42,822 nt of DNA from JAVVEW01 sp032251045 (GCA_032251045.1 JAVVEW010000015.1:1-42822), one strand, 5' to 3'; positions 13,524 through 22,014 are shown, counted from the stretch's first letter. The notes: generated from the sequence alone by a model not told the origin. A program made the numbers and translations.

Positions 13524-14732
13524 ATGAACGATCAAAAAAAATCCAGCACCTCTCGATTGCTTGCTACCGCGCTAGGACTCACCCTGGCGCAACCTTTCAT
13601 CGCCTACGGCGACGACGAAGGCGCCATTGAAAGCCTGACTGGCTTCAACATCAATCACAGTAGCCTGCTGCAGGATTTAGGCATTACTGCAGGTGGCTGG
13701 GTCAGCGTAGGCATTGCCGGCAACCCTGACGACCCACGCGATAATTTCAACGGCCCGGTCACGTTCAACGACCGCGCCAACGAATTCAACATGCATCAGC
13801 TGTATGGCTTTATTGAACGCGCCACGCATCCGGAAACAAAAAATTGGGACATTGGCTTTCGCGCCGATCTGCTTTATGGCACTGATGCCCGCTTTTCCGC
13901 CCAAGCCAATTTCGATGACACTCTGGTAGATAGCGACTTCTACCAACTGGTGTTCCCTCAAGCCTATGCCGAGATTTTCGCGCCCATCGGCAATGGCCTA
14001 ACCACTAAAATCGGTCATTTTTACACCATTATCGGTTATGAAGTGGTTACCGCTCCGGACAACTTCTTTTTCTCCCACGCCTATACCATGCAATACGGCG
14101 AGCCGTTTACCCACACTGGCATTTTGTCCTCGTATCCGCTCAACGATAATTTCACCGCAACCTTGGGCGTGGTCTCGGGCTGGGACTCGTTTTTTCAGCA
14201 ACCCCCCAATTTTCTGGGCGGCATCAGCTATACCACGGATGACGAAAATACCAGCGTGGCTTTTTCATTGATTACCGGCGATACCCAAGGCGCTAACGAG
14301 CGGGATGAATTTCATCGCAGTATGTATAGCATTGTGGTCAGTCACAACATCACTGACCGCTTGCACTACACCTTGCAACATGATTTAGGTGTTCAGGAAG
14401 TCAGCCAAGACGCTGATGCCGCCAAATGGTATGGCATCAATCAATACCTGACCTATGATATTGACGATCATCTGGCCACCGGTGTTCGTTTTGAATGGTT
14501 TCGCGATGAAGACGGCACCCGTATCGGCCCGATTGGCCGCAATAACAGCCTGCCGTCCGGCATAGCCAATCATTATTTAGCAGCGACCATCGGGCTGAAT
14601 TACCAACCTACCACCTGGCTGACGTTCCGCCCGGAAATCCGTTACGACTGGACCACCGATGGCGATGCTTTCGATGACGGGCGCGATGATGATCAATTGC
14701 TGATTTCGGCCGACATGAGCATTCGTTTTTGA
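13524..14732 (+). CDS. Outer-membrane beta-barrel porin (OmpL-like, BBP2 type)
   Basis: A 402-residue protein with a Sec signal peptide (basic MNDQKKSSTSR, hydrophobic stretch to about residue 28, cleavage near AYG-DD). The mature part is rich in aromatic and acidic residues in alternating patterns and ends in Phe (MSIRF), the usual signal for BAM-dependent insertion. Segments such as KIGHFYTIIGYEVVTAPDNF and the GEPFTHTGILSSYPL stretch are characteristic of the beta-barrel porin-2 (BBP2/OmpL-like) group. It would form a channel in the outer membrane; the substrate is unknown. It stands alone between a terminator and a stable hairpin, so it is probably monocistronic. Confidence 0.85.
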   Translation: MNDQKKSSTSRLLATALGLTLAQPFIAYGDDEGAIESLTGFNINHSSLLQDLGITAGGWVSVGIAGNPDDPRDNFNGPVTFNDRANEFNMHQLYGFIERATHPETKNWDIGFRADLLYGTDARFSAQANFDDTLVDSDFYQLVFPQAYAEIFAPIGNGLTTKIGHFYTIIGYEVVTAPDNFFFSHAYTMQYGEPFTHTGILSSYPLNDNFTATLGVVSGWDSFFQQPPNFLGGISYTTDDENTSVAFSLITGDTQGANERDEFHRSMYSIVVSHNITDRLHYTLQHDLGVQEVSQDADAAKWYGINQYLTYDIDDHLATGVRFEWFRDEDGTRIGPIGRNNSLPSGIANHYLAATIGLNYQPTTWLTFRPEIRYDWTTDGDAFDDGRDDDQLLISADMSIRF

Positions 14733-14746
14733 AGGTCTGGGGTTGC

Positions 14747-14777
14747 GGGAAGGGCGGGCTAAACACCTGCCCTTCCC
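14747..14777 (+). terminator. Stable hairpin after the porin gene
   Basis: Arms GGGAAGGGC (14747-14755) and GCCCTTCCC (14769-14777) with a 13-nt loop, starting 14 nt after the porin stop codon. There is no T tract, so it is either a weak terminator or a 3'-end stabiliser. Confidence 0.5.
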
Positions 14778-14840
14778 CAATTAGCACATGAGAAATAGAA
14801 ACTGGGCCAGGAGCCTCTATCAAGAGTTGTTGGTCTCTCT

Positions 14841-15221
14841 CTAATCCTTTATCGTTTTGCATAAGCATGTGGATTGATGCAGAAGATATCCAGGAAACCG
14901 AATACCTGAGTTACTTTTTAAGTAATTAGTGACCGCCTTCAGATCATATTGCAAAGCATACGATATACCGCAATCAATCCCTGTTCTACCCATATGACTT
15001 TCCACAAAATATCTTATTGAATTTGATAGAAAGTGTATTTCATTTTGACCTTTTATTATGGTAAGGTCATCGGTGATTTCTGTCTGCACCTTAATAATTT
15101 GGTTTTGTGTAAATGATGCAGGAACACTTAATCCGTTTTCAACGATAGCAAGGGGCTTAGAAAGTTTCTCTACTTTTACGCTTTCGTTAGCCTCGCCATC
15201 TTGATTTTTTAGGGCGTCCAT
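14841..15221 (-). CDS. Hypothetical protein, AT-rich, unrecognised
   Basis: I do not recognise this protein. From the ATG at 15221 it is 126 residues, soluble in character, with no signal peptide or membrane segment. It contains alternating polar strands (IIKVQTEITDDLTIIKGQNE) and three cysteines near the C-terminal half. An upstream in-frame start at 15302 would give 153 residues, but that extension is GC-rich and overlaps another open frame. AAGG lies 4 nt before the 15221 ATG. The codon and base composition is clearly more AT-rich than its neighbours. It lies directly downstream of the 3' end of tRNA-Arg(CCU), a classic integration site, so it may be the remnant of a lost mobile element. 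It could also be non-coding or a decayed gene. Confidence 0.4.
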   Translation of the reverse strand: MDALKNQDGEANESVKVEKLSKPLAIVENGLSVPASFTQNQIIKVQTEITDDLTIIKGQNEIHFLSNSIRYFVESHMGRTGIDCGISYALQYDLKAVTNYLKSNSGIRFPGYLLHQSTCLCKTIKD

Positions 15222-15375
15222 CCCGCCTTGAACAAAAGTAAAAGACACACGAGATGCCGTTTTCCGGCAACGCGCCTGCACCCCCTCCAACAGCGGCCGC
15301 ACCAGCAGAAGCTACTGATAACGCAGCATCTGTTGCAACTCCGGCTCCTTGCATTATTGCTTACAGCATGGGACA

Positions 15376-15409
15376 TAAAAAAACCCGCAAAGCCTTGAAG
15401 CTCCCGGGT
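15376..15409 (-). terminator. Intrinsic terminator of tRNA-Arg
   Basis: On the minus strand: ACCCG, an inner AGCTT-CAAGG-CTT structure, then CGGGT followed by seven T residues. It lies about 36 nt past the CCA end of the tRNA. Confidence 0.75.
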
Positions 15410-15444
15410 CTTGATGTCGTATGACAGGGCTTGATCGTGTGAAT

Positions 15445-15521
15445 TGGTGCCCCGAGCAGGATTCGAACCTGCGACCTTCCCCTTAGGAGGGGGACGCTCT
15501 ATCCAGCTGAGCTACCAGGGC
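15445..15521 (-). tRNA. tRNA-Arg (anticodon CCU)
   Basis: A 77-nt cloverleaf with encoded CCA. The acceptor 5' strand is GCCCTGG, the D-arm region GCTCAGCTGGATAGAGC, the anticodon loop CTCCTAA with CCT, and the T-arm GGTTCGAATCC. It reads AGG codons. It lies 17 nt after the TetR-type gene on the same strand and has its own terminator. The E. coli equivalent (argW) is a known prophage attachment site; no duplicated 3' end was found here. Confidence 0.97.
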
Positions 15522-15538
15522 GAAATCTGCCAGTGGCA

Positions 15539-16138
15539 TCAATTTTTCTTACTGATGACGCTCCAGGCCAGTAACCATGCCTGCGATTGGCTGACGTCCA
15601 GATCTTTAGTCAGTTCGTTCTGTAAGGATAAGCGCAGCGTTTGCTCGATAATGCCAAAAAATGCCGCATAGGCAAACACCGGATCCAGATTTTTAATTTC
15701 ATCGCAACGCATACCGGCTTGCATAACTTTCAGAATTTTCTGATACGGCGGAGATTTTAACAGGCCAGGCACAGCGGGTAATATCTCGCTGATGTTGGTG
15801 AAATACAGAAAGCGCAACACTTCAGGAGCGTCAACACGCAAACGAAATAACAGACCAACAATTTCCCGAAGTTGTTCTGATGGCTTTTTAGTGCGCCTTC
15901 GGATTTCGTCGATGGAAACGTTCAGGTTGTCAATGATGGTGTCATACAAACATTGGGCAATGGCCTGTTTGTTTTCATAATGCTGGTAAATCAAGGATGT
16001 TGTTTTGGCGCCAATCGCCTGGGCAATATCTTTCAGCGCGGTATTATGAAAACCTTGCTGGCTGAACAGATGCAACGCCACCAATAAAATTTCATCCTTA
16101 ATATCCGGTTTGTTCTGATTATTTTTTTCCTTGTCCAT
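15539..16138 (-). CDS. TetR/AcrR family transcriptional regulator
   Basis: A 199-residue regulator. The N-terminal helix-turn-helix is typical: EILLVALHLFSQQGFHNTALKDIAQAIG, then a recognition helix and IYQHYENKQAIAQCLYDTI (about residues 15-70). The rest is a helical ligand-binding and dimerisation domain whose inducer cannot be predicted. TetR proteins usually repress nearby genes as dimers. Here the neighbours on the same strand are pgsA upstream (57 nt gap) and tRNA-Arg downstream, and no divergent target gene is present, so the target is probably elsewhere or is the gene itself. Its base composition is slightly more AT-rich than the flanking operon. Confidence 0.88.
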   Translation of the reverse strand: MDKEKNNQNKPDIKDEILLVALHLFSQQGFHNTALKDIAQAIGAKTTSLIYQHYENKQAIAQCLYDTIIDNLNVSIDEIRRRTKKPSEQLREIVGLLFRLRVDAPEVLRFLYFTNISEILPAVPGLLKSPPYQKILKVMQAGMRCDEIKNLDPVFAYAAFFGIIEQTLRLSLQNELTKDLDVSQSQAWLLAWSVISKKN

Positions 16139-16195
16139 AGCCTGCCAGCTACATCAAGTGTGCTGTATAAATTTTGGTAATTGACTCACCTGGCT

Positions 16196-16756
16196 TTAAT
16201 TATTCATTGTTTGCCAGGCCGCACGTAAATAGCTCACCATCGACCATAAGGTCAACACTGCCGCAATATAAAGCATACCATACCCGATAGTGGCAACCGG
16301 CAGCATGGCGATATCCTCGCGGTAAAGCAGTAATGCCAAGGCCAGCATTTGCAACGTGGTTTTCCACTTACCCATTTGGGATACCTGCACGATACCACGT
16401 TGGCCAATTTCCGCCATCCATTCCCTTAACGATGCGATGGTGATCTCTCGGCCAATAATGATAGCCGATGCTATGGCTAAGGGCACGGAGGCTTCATCCT
16501 GAACCAGCAGCACTAGCACTACCGCGACCATCAGTTTATCGGCGACAGGATCCAGAAAGGCGCCAAATGAGCTGACCATGTTCAGCTTGCGGGCATAGTA
16601 GCCATCCAGCCAATCGGTAATCGCCGCCAGCACAAACACCAGCGTGCAACTGAGTCTTGCATACTCCCAAGGCAGATAAAACAATATTGCCAGCAACGGA
16701 ATCAGCAGGATTCTCAGCAGTGTCAGGTAGATCGGCAGATTCAGTTCAATGGCCAT
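16196..16756 (-). CDS. pgsA: CDP-diacylglycerol--glycerol-3-phosphate 3-phosphatidyltransferase
   Basis: A 186-residue integral inner-membrane enzyme that makes phosphatidylglycerol phosphate, the committed step to phosphatidylglycerol and cardiolipin. The CDP-alcohol phosphotransferase motif is complete: DWLDGYYAR (48-56), then G65, D69 and D73 at the right spacing. About four to five hydrophobic segments are seen. I chose the ATG at 16756 (MAIELNLPIYLTLLRI), which matches the family's N-terminus; the frame stays open 77 codons further upstream, but that stretch lies wholly inside uvrC. The start overlaps the uvrC stop by 11 nt, indicating coupling; uvrC-pgsA is a conserved gammaproteobacterial pair. 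Confidence 0.96.
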   Translation of the reverse strand: MAIELNLPIYLTLLRILLIPLLAILFYLPWEYARLSCTLVFVLAAITDWLDGYYARKLNMVSSFGAFLDPVADKLMVAVVLVLLVQDEASVPLAIASAIIIGREITIASLREWMAEIGQRGIVQVSQMGKWKTTLQMLALALLLYREDIAMLPVATIGYGMLYIAAVLTLWSMVSYLRAAWQTMNN

Positions 16757-18590
16757 CGATCTCGTGTAAAGCATGATAGATTCGTTGCGCCAGCGATATG
16801 CCAATGCCTTGAATACTTGCAATCGCTTCAATGCTGGCGCGCTCAAGGCCCGGCACACCGCCAAACTGTTGAAGTAATGTGCGCTTTCGTTTTGGCCCCA
16901 ACCCGGGTATGTTGGCCAGGCGTGACTCCATTCCCGCTTTAGCGCGGCGCTGGCGGTGACTTTTGACCGCAAAGCGATGCGCTTCATCGCGAATATGCTG
17001 AATCAGCAACAGACAGCTTTGCGTCGGCGGAATAAACACTGGCCGCGCTTGCCCGGGCAGAAAAAATTGTTCGGTGCCAGATTTTCGAGCCGGCCCTTTG
17101 GCAACGCCGACTATCATAACACCATTTATAGCCAATGCCGTCATTGCCTGCTGCGCCGCCGCTACTTGACCTTTACCACCATCGATAAAAATCACCTCCG
17201 GCATGGCCGCTGCGTGTTTTTGCAGGCGCTTGAACCTGCGTTCAATCACCTGCTGCATGGCGGCATAATCGTCACCTGGCGTGATGCCGTCGATATTAAA
17301 GCGGCGATAGGCGGATTTCACCGGGCCGTGCTGATCAAACACCACGCATGAGGCGACCGTTTGCTGGCCTTGGGTGTGACTGATGTCATAGCATTCAATA
17401 CGCTCGGGTAGCACCGGCAGTTTTAATGCCTGCTGAAGACTGATAAAACGCTGCTGGTTGTCCTGACGACTGGCCAGTTGCAGAGTCAGCGCGTGTTCGG
17501 CATTGGTCATCGCCATTTGCCGCCATTGCTGTCGCTCACCCCGTACCTGGCAGGTTAACTGGATGGCGCGGCCATTTTTGTCGTGCAATACCTCAGCCAG
17601 TAATTCGGCCTCGTCGGGCAAATGACTGAGCACTAAAACTTCAGGGGTCGGGCGCTCCAGATAGTACTGCGCGATAAAAGCACTCAAAACGGTGGCAGGT
17701 TCGGCGCTGTCCGATAGCCTTGGGAAATAGCTTTTATTACCCAGGTTGCGACCCCCGCGAATAAAAAACACTTGCACACAAGCGACACCGGCACGACTGG
17801 CACAGGCCAGTACATCACAATCACCCTGACTGCCTTGCTGAAACTGCTTTTCCAACACCACGCGCAGCTGTTGAATACGATCCCGATACAGCGCCGCCTG
17901 CTCAAAATTCAGCGCTACGCTGGCGTGTTCCATGGAAGTGACCAAACTGTCAATCAAGGTATCGTTTTTGCCTTGCAAAAACAACCGGGTAGCCTCGACA
18001 TCCTGGTGGTAACGCTGAGCATCGATCAAACCCACGCACGGCGCGCTACAACGGCCAATCTGATGTTGCAGGCACGGCCTTGAGCGACTGGCGAAATAGC
18101 TGTCCTCGCATTGCCGAACCGGAAACAGTTTCGGTAACAATTTCAACGTTTCCCGCACCGCGCCGGCGCTGGGAAACGGGCCAAAATACTGACCTCCGCC
18201 GGTTTTGGCGCCACGATGAAAGGTAACGCGAGGAAAAGCATGATCGGTGACCCAGACATAAGGGTAGGATTTGTCATCGCGCAGGCAAATGTTGTAGCGC
18301 GGCATATACCGCTTGACCCATTGACTTTCCAGCAACAAGGCCTCACCTTCGGTGCGCGTAACGGTGACTTCAATGGCCGCGATTTTCGCGACCAAGGCGC
18401 GCAACTTCGGGGTAGCGGGGGTGGCACGAAAATAACTGGCCACGCGCTTATTGAGCTGCTTGGCCTTGCCAATGTACAGAATCTGTCCCTTGGCATCGAG
18501 CATGCGATACACGCCCGGCTGCGCACTTAAGGACTTCAGAAAGGTTTTAACATCGAACGTGGCTTCAGGCACAGCAGAATGGTCAAACAA
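16746..18590 (-). CDS. uvrC: Excinuclease ABC subunit C
   Basis: A 614-residue nucleotide-excision repair endonuclease. It has an N-terminal GIY-YIG nuclease (GVYRMLDAKGQILYIGKA, about 25-100) for the 3' incision, a Cys-rich motif around 150-180, a UVR domain that binds UvrB (about 200-235), an RNase H-like C-terminal nuclease (EVIFIDGGKGQ near 465-475) for the 5' incision, and tandem helix-hairpin-helix motifs (IPGLGPKRKRTLLQQFGG, then IQGIGISLAQRIY). The annotated start is a TTG at 18590; AAGG lies too close to it to be a good ribosome site, and GTG seven codons later is an alternative. It sits 26 nt after a uracil-DNA glycosylase gene, so two DNA-repair genes are adjacent. Confidence 0.97.
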   Translation of the reverse strand: MFDHSAVPEATFDVKTFLKSLSAQPGVYRMLDAKGQILYIGKAKQLNKRVASYFRATPATPKLRALVAKIAAIEVTVTRTEGEALLLESQWVKRYMPRYNICLRDDKSYPYVWVTDHAFPRVTFHRGAKTGGGQYFGPFPSAGAVRETLKLLPKLFPVRQCEDSYFASRSRPCLQHQIGRCSAPCVGLIDAQRYHQDVEATRLFLQGKNDTLIDSLVTSMEHASVALNFEQAALYRDRIQQLRVVLEKQFQQGSQGDCDVLACASRAGVACVQVFFIRGGRNLGNKSYFPRLSDSAEPATVLSAFIAQYYLERPTPEVLVLSHLPDEAELLAEVLHDKNGRAIQLTCQVRGERQQWRQMAMTNAEHALTLQLASRQDNQQRFISLQQALKLPVLPERIECYDISHTQGQQTVASCVVFDQHGPVKSAYRRFNIDGITPGDDYAAMQQVIERRFKRLQKHAAAMPEVIFIDGGKGQVAAAQQAMTALAINGVMIVGVAKGPARKSGTEQFFLPGQARPVFIPPTQSCLLLIQHIRDEAHRFAVKSHRQRRAKAGMESRLANIPGLGPKRKRTLLQQFGGVPGLERASIEAIASIQGIGISLAQRIYHALHEIDGH

Positions 18591-18616
18591 GCCTTAGCTT
18601 GTCATTAGGGGAAAAT

Positions 18617-19249
18617 TTAAGACAATAAGCGCCGGATACTGACAAAAACATCGGTAAAAGCCTCCGATGTCAAACGCTTGGTTTGGATATTGTAACGGCT
18701 GGAATGATAGCTATCGACCAACGCCAGACCGCTCGGTAAGGTATGAATCCGATGATGGGCAAACGGCCAGTCCGCCTGTTTCAGACGCAAGGCCTTAAGC
18801 ACCGCACCATGAGCCACCCGCCCCAGCGCAAGAATGACTTTAAGCTCAGCCAGACAGGCCAGCTCTTGTGTCAGATAGGTATTGCAAGTTGCAATTTCCG
18901 CACCATTAGGCTTGTTTTGGGGCGGCAGACATTTAACGGCATTGGTAATGCGACAATCCATCAATTCCAGGCCATCATCCGCACGTTCCGATACCGGCGT
19001 ATTGCTAAAGCCAAAGTCATAAAGCGTTTGGTACAGAAGAATACCGGCATAATCACCGGTAAACGGCCTTCCGGTCGCATTGGCGCCATGCAGGCCCGGC
19101 GCTAATCCGACAATCAACAAACGCGGCTGCCCCGCGCCAAAAGCGGGCACAGGGCGAGCATGGTAGTCAGGATAGCGCCCCCGGATGTCGTTCAGAAACG
19201 CGGCCAACCGGGGGCATTGCTGACACGCCAGGATAGCGTCAGCGGCCAT
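18617..19249 (-). CDS. Family 5 uracil-DNA glycosylase (UDGb-like)
   Basis: A 210-residue DNA glycosylase of the UDG superfamily. The hallmarks are visible: N-terminal C9/C12 and later CLPP and ATCN cysteines that would hold a 4Fe-4S cluster, motif 1 GLAPGLHGANATGRPFTGD, the ITNAVKCLPPQNKP segment, and motif 2 SYHSSRYN near the C-terminus. Family 5 enzymes remove uracil and other deaminated bases from double-stranded DNA and lack the polar catalytic residue of family 1 UDG. The ATG at 19249 shares a base with the pnp stop codon (a GTG one codon earlier is possible), so it is translationally coupled to pnp. uvrC follows by 26 nt. Confidence 0.88.
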   Translation of the reverse strand: MAADAILACQQCPRLAAFLNDIRGRYPDYHARPVPAFGAGQPRLLIVGLAPGLHGANATGRPFTGDYAGILLYQTLYDFGFSNTPVSERADDGLELMDCRITNAVKCLPPQNKPNGAEIATCNTYLTQELACLAELKVILALGRVAHGAVLKALRLKQADWPFAHHRIHTLPSGLALVDSYHSSRYNIQTKRLTSEAFTDVFVSIRRLLS

Positions 19250-21339
19250 CACTCGGTGACATCAGCCTCTTTCATGCTTAACCGAACCCGACCTTGGCGG
19301 TCGATTTCCAGCACTTTCACTTTGACCACATCGCCTTCGGTCAACTTGTCGCTGACTTTTTCCACGCGTTCGTCAGAAATCTGTGAAATATGCACCAGAC
19401 CATCCTTGCCCGGCAAAATGGTTACAAAGGCGCCAAAATCCATGATTCTGACCACTTTGCCTTCGTAGGTTTTGCCCACTTCCACTTCAGCGGTGATTTC
19501 TTCGATCATGCGCTTGGCTTCTTCGCCGGCCTGACGATCTACCGAGGCGATTTTAACCAGACCATCGTCGCTTAAGTCAACACTGGCGCCGGTTACTTCG
19601 GTGATATTGCGTATGGTCACGCCACCTTTACCGATCACATCACGAATCTTGCCCGGATCGATTTTGAACGAAATAATACGTGGCGCGTAATCGGACATTT
19701 GCTCACGGGTAGCCGGCAGGGCTCTGTTCATTTCACCTAGAATATGCAAACGACCTTGTTTGGCCTGACCTAGCGCGACTTCCATGATCTGTGGTGTGAT
19801 GCCATTGATTTTGATATCCATCTGCAAGGCAGTCACGCCATGTTCAGTACCGGCCACTTTGAAATCCATGTCACCTAAGTGATCTTCATCGCCCATAATG
19901 TCAGACAACACGGCAAACTGATCGCCTTCTTTGATCAGCCCCATGGCAATACCGGCAACCGGCGCCTTGATGGGCACGCCCGCATCCATCAGCGCCAGAC
20001 TGGTGCCGCATACCGAAGCCATGGAGCTGGAGCCATTGGATTCGGTGATTTCAGAGACCACGCGAATGATGTATGGAAACGTTTCCAGATTCGGCAATAT
20101 GGCCTGTACGCCACGCTTGGCCAGACGGCCATGACCAATTTCCCGGCGCTTAGGCGAGCCCACCATACCGGTTTCACCCACACAGTAAGGTGGAAAGTTG
20201 TAATGCAGCATGAAATTCTGACGATATTCACCCTCCAAAGCATCAATCACCTGCGCATCACGCTCGGTACCTAAAGTTGCCACCACCAGCGCCTGGGTTT
20301 CGCCACGGGTAAATAATGCCGAACCATGCGTTCTGGGCAGGACGCCGGTACGCACGGAAATGGGCCGGATAACATCCAAGGCACGGCCATCGATGCGTTT
20401 TTTGTCTTCCAGAATGGCGCTGCGCACCAAAGTTTTTTCCAGCTTTTCCAAGGTGGCGCGAATATCACTTTCCGCATCCGCCCATGCTTCCTGACCGGTC
20501 AGCTCCGCGACCACGTTGGCGCGAATTTCTTTCAGACGTTCCTGACGAACCAGTTTTTCGGCAATTTGATAAGCGTCTCGGATCATGCTTTCCGCCGCCG
20601 CCTTAACCTCAGTGTCCAGCTCGGCATTCACCGCAGGCGACTGCCAGATAAACGCCGGCTTACCGACTTCCTCGGCCAGCTCTTTAATGGCGGTTACAGC
20701 AGATTGCATCTGCTGATGACCAAACAGCACCGCGCCTAACATGACCTCTTCGGACAGATTATCCGCTTCCGACTCAACCATCAGCACGGCATCTTCCGTG
20801 CCCGCGACCACCAGATTCAGCTGTGATGACTCCAGCTCGGAAACCAGTGGGTTCAGAATATATTCGCCATTGCTATAGCCTACCCGTGCCGCGCCTATGG
20901 GGCCGTCAAACGGCAGGCCGGAGATTGCCAACGCCGCTGACGCCCCTAACAGCGCCGGAATTTCCGGATCCACTTCAGGATTCAGTGACATGACCGTAGC
21001 GACAACTTGTACTTCATGCGCGAAACCATCGGGAAATAACGGACGAATCGGACGATCGATTAGCCGCGAGGTTAAGGTTTCTTTCTCACTAGGCCGGCCT
21101 TCGCGCTTGAAAAAACCACCGGGGATCCGGCCCGCTGCATAAGATTTTTCCTGGTAATTGACCGTTAAAGGGAAGAAATCACCCGCAGGATGCGGTTCTT
21201 GTTTACCCACGGCGGTTACCAGAACGGTGGTTCCGCTAACATCAATAACAACAGCACCATTGGCTTGACGAGCGATTTCGCCCGTTTCCAAGACAACCGT
21301 TTGTTCCCCGTACTGAAATACTTTCCTGATCGGATTCAC
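19249..21339 (-). CDS. pnp: Polyribonucleotide nucleotidyltransferase (PNPase)
   Basis: A 696-residue phosphorolytic 3'-5' exoribonuclease that degrades mRNA and structured RNA, alone or within the degradosome. Two RNase PH domains flank an alpha-helical domain; the second carries the catalytic-site GDEDHLGDMDFKVAGT stretch. A KH domain (IRDVIGKGGVTIRNITEVTG, about 560-620) and an S1 domain (GKTYEGKVVRIMDFGAFVTILPGKDGLVH, about 625-690) bind RNA. Length is near that of the E. coli enzyme (711). The leader between rpsO and pnp is rich in stem-loops, as expected for RNase III/PNPase autoregulation. The stop overlaps the downstream uracil-DNA glycosylase start. Confidence 0.98.
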   Translation of the reverse strand: MNPIRKVFQYGEQTVVLETGEIARQANGAVVIDVSGTTVLVTAVGKQEPHPAGDFFPLTVNYQEKSYAAGRIPGGFFKREGRPSEKETLTSRLIDRPIRPLFPDGFAHEVQVVATVMSLNPEVDPEIPALLGASAALAISGLPFDGPIGAARVGYSNGEYILNPLVSELESSQLNLVVAGTEDAVLMVESEADNLSEEVMLGAVLFGHQQMQSAVTAIKELAEEVGKPAFIWQSPAVNAELDTEVKAAAESMIRDAYQIAEKLVRQERLKEIRANVVAELTGQEAWADAESDIRATLEKLEKTLVRSAILEDKKRIDGRALDVIRPISVRTGVLPRTHGSALFTRGETQALVVATLGTERDAQVIDALEGEYRQNFMLHYNFPPYCVGETGMVGSPKRREIGHGRLAKRGVQAILPNLETFPYIIRVVSEITESNGSSSMASVCGTSLALMDAGVPIKAPVAGIAMGLIKEGDQFAVLSDIMGDEDHLGDMDFKVAGTEHGVTALQMDIKINGITPQIMEVALGQAKQGRLHILGEMNRALPATREQMSDYAPRIISFKIDPGKIRDVIGKGGVTIRNITEVTGASVDLSDDGLVKIASVDRQAGEEAKRMIEEITAEVEVGKTYEGKVVRIMDFGAFVTILPGKDGLVHISQISDERVEKVSDKLTEGDVVKVKVLEIDRQGRVRLSMKEADVTE

Positions 21340-21372
21340 GCGTTTAATACCTTCAAATTTATAAAAACAAAG

Positions 21373-21528
21373 ACCTGCAAAGTTTGACCACTCAGCGCAG
21401 GTTGGTAAATCACTTTCCGCTGTTCGTTACCCCGCCCAAGGTCTCGGGAGGTGGCAGTGGAAAGTAAGTATTGCCGGCTCCTGGCCAAACTGACCGGATG
21501 AGCGTTGCCGGCCGACAGACAGGGCAAC
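21373..21528 (-). promoter_or_regulatory. Structured pnp leader (three nested or tandem stem-loops)
   Basis: Three inverted repeats lie between rpsO and pnp: ACCTGC/GCAGGT (21373-21402); ACTTTCCGCTG (21412-21422) against CAGTGGAAAGT (21455-21465), 11 bp with one mismatch and an inner CCCG/CGGG; and GTTGCC/GGCAAC (21504-21528). In enterobacteria the pnp leader forms a long double-stranded hairpin cut by RNase III, after which PNPase represses its own synthesis. The middle hairpin is the likely counterpart. Confidence 0.5.
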
Positions 21529-21595
21529 ACTCACCGCTAAACCTACCATTCCATTTTATCTGTATGGTTTGCTGGCACGATGGTGGTAAAGAGGA

Positions 21596-21865
21596 TTATT
21601 TACGCAAACCTAATCGGCCAATTAAGGTTTGGTAACGATCTTGATCTTTATCTTTCAAATATTGCAGCAGTTTGCGGCGCTGGTTAACCATACGCAGCAA
21701 ACCGCGACGCGAATGATGGTCTTTTTTATGCACCGAGAAATGCCCGGTCAGATGAGTGATTTGCGCGGTCAATAACGCGACTTGTACTTCGGTAGAGCCG
21801 GTATCGGTTTCCGATAAACGGTACTCTTTGATCACTTGTTGCTTTTGCTCACGAGTAAAAGGCAT
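21596..21865 (-). CDS. rpsO: 30S ribosomal protein S15
   Basis: An 89-residue primary 16S rRNA-binding protein of the small-subunit platform. The whole S15 pattern is present: MPFTREQKQQVIKEY, the DTGSTEVQVALLTAQI block, HKKDHHSRRGLLRMVNQRRKLLQYLK and the GRLGLRK end. The start at 21865 gives the universal family length; the frame is open for 27 more codons upstream but those are not S15-like. It sits between truB and pnp, its usual place. S15 represses its own translation in E. coli; a comparable pseudoknot was not evident by eye. Confidence 0.98.
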   Translation of the reverse strand: MPFTREQKQQVIKEYRLSETDTGSTEVQVALLTAQITHLTGHFSVHKKDHHSRRGLLRMVNQRRKLLQYLKDKDQDRYQTLIGRLGLRK

Positions 21866-21948
21866 GGCTATCCTCAATATAGAAAGGTAAAAAAGCACTG
21901 AACCACCGTAACCATGCCAAGCTACAGTCACGGACACTTTCAGCACTG

Positions 21949-21979
21949 AAAAAAATCAGGCGACACGGAGGCCTCCTGA
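21949..21979 (-). terminator. Possible internal terminator between truB and rpsO
   Basis: On the minus strand: TCAGG, a loop containing AGGCCT, CCTGA, then seven T residues. The stem is only 5 bp, so termination would be partial. It could separate an rpsO-pnp unit from the upstream truB end. Confidence 0.4.
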
Positions 21980-22014
21980 CCGGGTCGGCGGCGCGATTAG
22001 AGACTCGACCGCCG

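Noticed and set aside
14700..15540. Attachment-site duplication of the tRNA-Arg 3' end
   Set aside because: I looked for a second copy of the GGTTCGAATCC...CCA end nearby and found none; no integrase gene is present.
16757..16987. Extended N-terminus for pgsA
   Set aside because: The extra 77 codons lie wholly within uvrC and have no membrane or family features; the motif spacing fits the start at 16756.
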